A stretch of DNA of 64,000 nt, taken from positions 1,550,001 to 1,614,000 of the forward strand of contig CBDBJR010000002.1 of the NCBI GenBank assembly GCA_965206445.1, read 5' to 3'. The first letter of the stretch is position 1; each line of letters begins with the position of its first letter. The translations under genes and the position numbers were made by a program. The notes under the pieces are model-generated. The model searched no databases. It was given only the letters and a program-made list of their open reading frames with translations, and was not told the origin of the DNA. Below are positions 59,440 through 64,000 of the stretch, one piece after another. The stretch is from CBDBJR01 sp965206445 (GTDB lineage Bacteria; Pseudomonadota; Gammaproteobacteria; Arenicellales; Poriferihabitantaceae).

Positions 59440-60594
59440 ATGTTCAAAGCCGATTGGAATTATCCGACCGCCATTCGTGTCGGTGCGTCGCGCCGGCATG
59501 AGATAACCGAGGTCTGCCGGGAATTCGGTTCGTCGGCGCCGCTGCTGGTGACCGACCCGAGCCTGGCCGCGCTGCCGTTGGTCAGCGCACTGGTGGATGA
59601 CTGTCGTACTGCCGGTCTGGACCTGGGCGTATTCAGCGCGGTTCAATCCAACCCGACCGGCGAAAATGTCGCGGCGGGTATCGACGTCTACCGCGCCGGT
59701 CGGCATGACAGCGTGATTGCGCTGGGTGGCGGCAGCGGCCTGGATGCGGGCAAGGCGGTCGCGGTGGCGGCCGGTCAAAGCTGTGATTTGTGGCAGCTGG
59801 AAGACCGGGGCGACAACTGGTTGAATGCCAAAGCCGAGCTGATTCCGCCGATTTTTGCATTGCCGACAACCGCCGGGACGGGCTCGGAAGTGGGGCGGGC
59901 GGCGGTGATTTTGCACCAGCAGGAGCAGCGCAAGGTGGTTATCTTTCATCCGAAAATGCTGCCGTCGGTGGTGATTCTGGACCCGCAGCTGACCCTTGGA
60001 CTGCCGCCCGGGCTGACCGCCGCCACCGGTATGGATGCGCTGTCGCATAACCTCGAAGCCTATTGCTCGCCGCTGTATCACCCGCTGGCCGAAGGCATTG
60101 CGGTCGAAGGCATGCGCTTGATCAAAACCTGGCTGCCGCGGGCGGTTGCCGCGGGCGCCGACCTCGAGGCGCGCACGCAGATGCTGGTCGCCTCGTCAAT
60201 GGGGGCGACCGCATTTCAACGCGGGCTGGGCGGCATGCACGCACTGGCGCATCCGCTGGGGGCGGTCTATGGCGCCCACCACGGCACGTTGAACGCGATT
60301 TTGATGCCGTATGTATTGCAGGCGAACCGCGCGGTTATCGAGCCGTCGATTTGCCGGCTGGCGAATTATCTGGATCTGGCGGCGGACTTCACCGCGTTTA
60401 TCGACTGGGTGCTGGCGCTACGCGAGAAAATCGGGATTCCGCACGCGTTGTCGGCGCTTGGCATCGATGCGCAACGGGCCGATGAAATCGGTCAAATGGC
60501 GGTGGCCGACCCGACGGCGCAGACCAATCCGATCCGTTTCGAGGCGCCGCAGTATGCGCAGATATTCGATCGTGCCGTCAACGGGGTGCTGTGA
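59440..60594 (+). CDS. Iron-containing alcohol dehydrogenase
   Basis: This 384-residue group III dehydrogenase has the NAD-binding SVIALGGGSGLDAGKAVAV motif, LPTTAGTGSEV, and the metal-binding ATGMDALSHNLEAYCSPLYH with later histidines in GGMHALAHPLGAVYGAHHG. It interconverts an alcohol and aldehyde with NAD(P)(H); the substrate is not evident. It is distinct from the transhydrogenase-like protein at 29472. I chose ATG 59440, which matches the family start, over 59410. Confidence 0.88.
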   Translation: MFKADWNYPTAIRVGASRRHEITEVCREFGSSAPLLVTDPSLAALPLVSALVDDCRTAGLDLGVFSAVQSNPTGENVAAGIDVYRAGRHDSVIALGGGSGLDAGKAVAVAAGQSCDLWQLEDRGDNWLNAKAELIPPIFALPTTAGTGSEVGRAAVILHQQEQRKVVIFHPKMLPSVVILDPQLTLGLPPGLTAATGMDALSHNLEAYCSPLYHPLAEGIAVEGMRLIKTWLPRAVAAGADLEARTQMLVASSMGATAFQRGLGGMHALAHPLGAVYGAHHGTLNAILMPYVLQANRAVIEPSICRLANYLDLAADFTAFIDWVLALREKIGIPHALSALGIDAQRADEIGQMAVADPTAQTNPIRFEAPQYAQIFDRAVNGVL

Positions 60595-60929
60595 TCGGAT
60601 TGCCGGGAGTTGGCGGGTGCGGCTGACCGAGCCGGTGTTGGCGCGCCCGGTCTGGTTATCGCTATATGAATAAATACCATTAAAATAATAATTTATAGCT
60701 GCTTTTGAATTAATTTTATTAACTTCTGGTTGCTATCGAACAGGCTGTCATTGTGCCCGGCGTAGCATTTTTCTGACCCGGACAAGCGCCAACGGTGCCG
60801 ACCTGTCGGCAAGCAGCCCCCACCCGTTGCCCGGATAATATGTTAATATCCGCACCGAGTTGCCCGGCTGACATCGGGCAATTTCAGCTACGCTTACTTT
60901 TAATTGATCTTAAATCAGGAGAAAAAAAT
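60595..60929 (+). other. Intergenic region with an inverted repeat before the DUF3461 gene
   Basis: 335 bases without a gene. The left part is AT-rich. TTGCCCG (60860-60866) and CGGGCAA (60875-60881) form a perfect 7-bp inverted repeat, 48 bases before the start. It could be an operator or an mRNA hairpin. ATATGTTAATATCC just upstream may contain a -10. Confidence 0.45.
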
Positions 60930-61310
60930 ATGGACTATCCAACACTGCGTGAAATGGGTATCAACGACCCGCATGAAATCGATCGCTACGCGCTGCAATC
61001 AACGGATGACACTGATATTCTGCGCATCGTATACCGGCGCAAGAAAGGGTCATTATTGCCGGCCAGCAAACGCTTCCGGTTTGGGCGGGCGGAAAAAATG
61101 CAATTGCCCGAAGGCCCGAAGGACGTTGCCAAGCGCTATTATGAAATCTCCCCGTTTGTCCGCAAGGCGCTGGTGGAGCTGGACCAAATCGTCAGCCACA
61201 AACGCGAATACGCGCATCAACTGGCGGTGATTAAAGAGGAAGTCCAGCGACTCGAGGAGGAAACCAGCAGTCGGCTGGCGTATATCCGGAAGCTGATTGA
61301 CGAGCTATAG
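60930..61310 (+). CDS. DUF3461 family protein
   Basis: This 126-residue protein begins MDYPTLREMGINDPHEIDRY, typical of DUF3461. It has a basic middle (ASKRFRFGRAEKMQLPEGPK) and a coiled coil at the end (QLAVIKEEVQRLEEETSSRL). The function is unknown and the protein is cytoplasmic. CAGGAG precedes ATG 60930; the longer frame from 60795 has no support. Confidence 0.88.
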   Translation: MDYPTLREMGINDPHEIDRYALQSTDDTDILRIVYRRKKGSLLPASKRFRFGRAEKMQLPEGPKDVAKRYYEISPFVRKALVELDQIVSHKREYAHQLAVIKEEVQRLEEETSSRLAYIRKLIDEL

Positions 61311-61366
61311 CGTATCAATCGGTGGCGCGGCCAGGCCGGTAAACCTGGCCGCCTGCCACCCGGGCC

Positions 61367-62488
61367 TTAAGCCGATTCGCTAAACGGCAAGGCGCTGACC
61401 TGGCCGCGATGCGGTTGACCGTTGATGTCGACGGTCACTGCCTGACCGACCTGGCGGTAATTCTGCCGCAGCATTGCCAGCGCGACATTCTGCTTGAATC
61501 GAGGCGACCAGCCGGCTGACGTGATGTAGCCGACCGGTTGCCGCTCGACCCGCACCGGCCACGGGCTGGCACAGGCCGGGCAGGGGTCGCCGGCGAACAA
61601 GACCCCGCAAATCTGTTGTGCCGGGCCGGTTTCCCGCAGCCGTGACAAGGCCTCGAAGCCGATATAGTCAACCGCCCCGGAGGTGTCGCAATACCGCCCC
61701 AGCCCGCATTCAAACGGGTTGTTCTGCCGCGTCATTTCATTGCCGTACGACAGCAGCCCGCCTTCGATTCGCTCAACCAGGTTGGGGCAGCCGGGCGCAA
61801 TATTCCACTGCTGGCCGGCGCGCCATAAGGCATCCCACAGCGCCTGCCCGGTCGCCGGCGCATCGGGGTAGAGCTCAAAACCGCCTTGTTTGCTGTAGCC
61901 GGAGCGGGCGACCAGCACGGCATGCCCGTGAAAATCCAGCCAGATAAACCTAAACAACGCCAACTCGCACACCGCCTGACCGAGCACCGTCGCCAGCAAG
62001 CGCTCGGATTTTGGCCCCTGAACCGCCAGCGGCCATACATCGGGCTCATCGATGCGCACATCCAGCCCCAGCCCGGTGGCCAGCCCGGCGGCCCATAGCA
62101 GCAAATCCGAATCGGCAATCGAAAACCAATATCGGTCGGCCGCCAGTTTGAGCACAATCGGATCGTTCAGCAGACCGGCATCGCGGTCGATAACCGGCGC
62201 ATACAGGCATTGCCCGGCTTTGGCCGTGCTCAGATTGCGCGGCGTCATGAGTTGCGCGAGGCGGGCCGCATCGGCGCCTTGAATTTGCACCTGCCGCTGA
62301 CAGCCGACGTCCCATAACTGCACGTGCTCGCGCAAATGCCAGTAGTCCTCGACGGCCGAGCGGGTGAAGCCTTTGGGTAAAATCGTGTGGTTGACGACCG
62401 AGTATCCGCTGACGCCGAGCGCCTCGACGCGCCCGGTATAGGGGGTCGAGCGAATCCGCCGGGACAATTGCAGCTGCGGGTTATTCAT
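61367..62488 (-). CDS. DmdA/GcvT-like tetrahydrofolate-dependent methyltransferase
   Basis: This 373-residue aminomethyltransferase-fold protein closely follows the DmdA pattern: SRRIRSTPYTGRVEALGVSG at the start, WDVGCQRQVQIQGADA, NDPIVLKLAADRYWFSIADS, SGYSKQGGFELYPDA, CPNLVERIEGGLLSYGNEM. DmdA transfers a methyl group from dimethylsulfoniopropionate to tetrahydrofolate. DmdA-like paralogues with other substrates exist, so the substrate is not certain. It is the last visible gene of a minus-strand operon, 27 bases after the hydroxyisourate-hydrolase-like gene. Confidence 0.78.
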   Translation of the reverse strand: MNNPQLQLSRRIRSTPYTGRVEALGVSGYSVVNHTILPKGFTRSAVEDYWHLREHVQLWDVGCQRQVQIQGADAARLAQLMTPRNLSTAKAGQCLYAPVIDRDAGLLNDPIVLKLAADRYWFSIADSDLLLWAAGLATGLGLDVRIDEPDVWPLAVQGPKSERLLATVLGQAVCELALFRFIWLDFHGHAVLVARSGYSKQGGFELYPDAPATGQALWDALWRAGQQWNIAPGCPNLVERIEGGLLSYGNEMTRQNNPFECGLGRYCDTSGAVDYIGFEALSRLRETGPAQQICGVLFAGDPCPACASPWPVRVERQPVGYITSAGWSPRFKQNVALAMLRQNYRQVGQAVTVDINGQPHRGQVSALPFSESA

Positions 62489-62515
62489 CGCCTTGACCCA
62501 GGCAGCGCGGCGGCA

Positions 62516-62887
62516 TCAGCCCGACCACCAGACGGTATAGGAATGCGGGGCGATGATCACCGGTATGTGCCGGCAGGGGTGCGCGGCGGAGGGCCGGAAC
62601 GGAATAATGATTTCCGTGACCGCCGGGGCGTCGTCCGCGCGCTGGCTGCCGGGGCGGTTGGAAGCGAAGTAATCCGCCAGTTGAATCACCATTTGATAGC
62701 ACCCGGTTGCCGCCCCGCTTGCCGTCAAGGGCGGTAGCTCGACCGCCAGCCGCCCCTGATGGTCGGTCTGCGTGGCGCACAGCAGCCGCCGGTCGCCGCG
62801 GGCGGATACGGCCAGGATTTTTACCGCGACACCGACCGCATGGTCGCCGGTGAGCGCATTCAGCAGATGAGAGGTCAGCTGGAGCAT
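62516..62887 (-). CDS. 5-hydroxyisourate hydrolase-like (transthyretin-related) protein
   Basis: This 123-residue transthyretin-fold protein has the N-terminal LTSHLLNALTGDHAVGVAVK and a late CRHIPVIIAPHSYTVWW, in place of the usual YHVPLLLSPYGYSTYRGS ending. The histidines are kept, but the tail (YTVWWSG) departs from the canonical YRGS, so the substrate may differ. The classical reaction turns 5-hydroxyisourate, from urate oxidation, into OHCU. It lies between a thiamine diphosphate enzyme (24 bases) and a DmdA-like gene. Confidence 0.75.
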   Translation of the reverse strand: MLQLTSHLLNALTGDHAVGVAVKILAVSARGDRRLLCATQTDHQGRLAVELPPLTASGAATGCYQMVIQLADYFASNRPGSQRADDAPAVTEIIIPFRPSAAHPCRHIPVIIAPHSYTVWWSG

Positions 62888-62911
62888 CGCCGAGGGCAGG
62901 GCGCCGAGGGG

Positions 62912-64000
62912 CTATTCGATGGAGGCCTTGTCGCGTTTATTGGTCGTCGCCAGGACAATCGGGCTGATGTGGCCCTCGGTCTTGACGTTGACGCAGGCGG
63001 TTTTACCGCTGTCGATTGCGCGCCGCAGCGCCGGCTGCAACTGCGCCATCGACTCGACCAATTCACCGTGTCCGCCCAGCCCGGCAAACAGTTTATCGAA
63101 CGGAATATCCCGAAAATCGGTCGCACAGTGCCGACCATTGGCAAACAGGCGCTCCTGCTGCTGCGAGATACAATCCAGCCCGCCATTGTTGTCAATCACG
63201 ACGACGATCGGCAGGTTTTCCTGAAACGCCGCCTCAATGCTCAACCCGCCGGACAGGAAGGCGCCGTCGCCGCTCAGGACAATCACATTGCGCTGCGGAT
63301 TCTGCCGTTTGGCGGCGATGCCGAACGGAATGCCGACGCCGAGCATACTGAACGCCCCGGGGTGCAAAACCGAGGCCGGGCGGATGCCGCGCGACGCGCT
63401 GATATTGAGCGCAATCTCCGACCAGAAATGCGTGTTGCCGCCGTCGAATACCAGGCAGTCGCCCTCGTTTATCATCGATTGCACGCCGAGCGCCAGCCGC
63501 AGCGGGTGCAGCTTGCCGGCGGCGGTATCGGGTATCTCGCGCAGCGTCTGCTCGATCCAGTGGTGGCGTTGGCGTTGATTGGTTTGCAGCCAGTTGTCAT
63601 CGGGCTGCCAGTGGTCGGCCTCGGCCCGGGCTGTTAGCAGCTCGAACAACGCGCCGGGGTCGCACAGCAAAATCTGATCGGCGGCGCGATTGTGCTCCAG
63701 CTCCTCATGCGAGCCGTTGATGCAGATCAGCTTGCCGCCGGCGGGGAACAGCGGCGGGTTGCCAAAATTCATCTGATTATCCAGCCGTCCGCCGACCATC
63801 AGCACCAGATCGCTGTTTTGCAGCGCATATTTCGACGGCGCGTATTGATGCACGTCGGCCAGCCCGAGGTTGACCTCGCACTGCTGATCCAACAGCTTTT
63901 GATGGTAGGGGATATTGAACACCGGAATCCGCAGTTGCTGCGCGGTATGCGCCAACTGTTGCTCCGAGCCGCTCCACCAAATGCCATGGCCGACAATCAG
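62912..64000 (-). CDS. Thiamine diphosphate-dependent enzyme, C-terminal part (runs off the right edge)
   Basis: About 362 residues of an acetolactate synthase/glyoxylate carboligase-like protein are visible: the middle domain (SDLVLMVGGRLDNQMNFGNP) and the cofactor-binding domain (LSGDGAFLSGGLSIEAAFQE, then IDNNGGL). The frame continues past base 64000 (LIVGHGIWWSGSEQQ). With a hydroxyisourate-hydrolase-like gene downstream, glyoxylate carboligase would make pathway sense, but the sequence alone does not decide. Confidence 0.78.
   Translation of the reverse strand: MIVGHGIWWSGSEQQLAHTAQQLRIPVFNIPYHQKLLDQQCEVNLGLADVHQYAPSKYALQNSDLVLMVGGRLDNQMNFGNPPLFPAGGKLICINGSHEELEHNRAADQILLCDPGALFELLTARAEADHWQPDDNWLQTNQRQRHHWIEQTLREIPDTAAGKLHPLRLALGVQSMINEGDCLVFDGGNTHFWSEIALNISASRGIRPASVLHPGAFSMLGVGIPFGIAAKRQNPQRNVIVLSGDGAFLSGGLSIEAAFQENLPIVVVIDNNGGLDCISQQQERLFANGRHCATDFRDIPFDKLFAGLGGHGELVESMAQLQPALRRAIDSGKTACVNVKTEGHISPIVLATTNKRDKASIE

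Overview
The window reads as a high-GC chromosomal segment of a gammaproteobacterium. The evidence is the lepA-lepB-DUF4845-rnc-era-recO order, the smpB | ratA-rnfH pair beside ssrA, dksA, a DUF3461 gene, a ppc ending in Asn-Thr-Gly, and a tmRNA tag reading ANDDNYSLAA. A DmdA-like gene and secreted ankyrin proteins would fit a marine or host-associated lifestyle, but that is inference. No rRNA, tRNA or CRISPR array was recognised; tmRNA is the only RNA gene seen.

Layout. (1) 1-3780: start of a short-chain dehydrogenase, then a peroxide-stress cluster of rubrerythrin, a CCG-type Fe-S protein, DUF3501 and oxyR, with an OxyR-like half-site before rubrerythrin. (2) 3668-12320: a tandem duplication of about 2.2-2.3 kb carrying the oxyR tail, alaX, a membrane pentapeptide-repeat gene and the 5' end of a type III mod gene. 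It is followed by the intact type III mod and res genes. (3) 12395-17019: two copies of a secreted ankyrin-repeat gene, each followed by an IS3-family element (one nearly whole but frameshifted, one truncated), then the 3' part of a ParA-like gene cut off at the IS junction. (4) 17095-30779: housekeeping genes mobA, ppc, lepA to recO, an ammonium channel with a small membrane-protein partner, a TauE-type permease and a hydroxyacid-oxoacid transhydrogenase-like enzyme. (5) 30905-54753: a defence island of about 24 kb. (6) 54900-64000: ssrA with promoter and terminator, smpB, ratA, rnfH, dksA, an acetolactate-synthase-like enzyme, an iron-type alcohol dehydrogenase, DUF3461, and a minus-strand operon of a ThDP enzyme, a 5-hydroxyisourate-hydrolase-like gene and a DmdA/GcvT-like gene.

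The main candidate for an undescribed system is the nine-gene, tightly packed minus-strand operon at 30905-49077. In transcription order it encodes a DrmD-like SNF2 helicase with a DUF3883 end, a PtuA-like ATPase, a PtuB-like HNH nuclease, a DUF1156 DNA methylase, two more SMC/OLD-type ATPases, a small PD-(D/E)XK-like nuclease, a DUF499 ATPase and a SIR2-DUF4020 effector. The helicase, DUF1156 and DUF499 genes look like a modification-based anti-phage core. The PtuAB-like pair, the ATPase/nuclease pair and the SIR2 protein look like separate effector modules built into one transcription unit. Next to it lie a Fic protein, a RecQ-like helicase fused to a phosphoribosyltransferase-like domain and coupled to a DprA-like protein (recalling ShosTA), and an orphan AbiEi/DUF6088-like regulator. 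The island abuts the 3' end of ssrA, a common integration site, but no integrase or second att copy was seen.

Functions are assigned by recognising motifs and families by eye; no database search was run.
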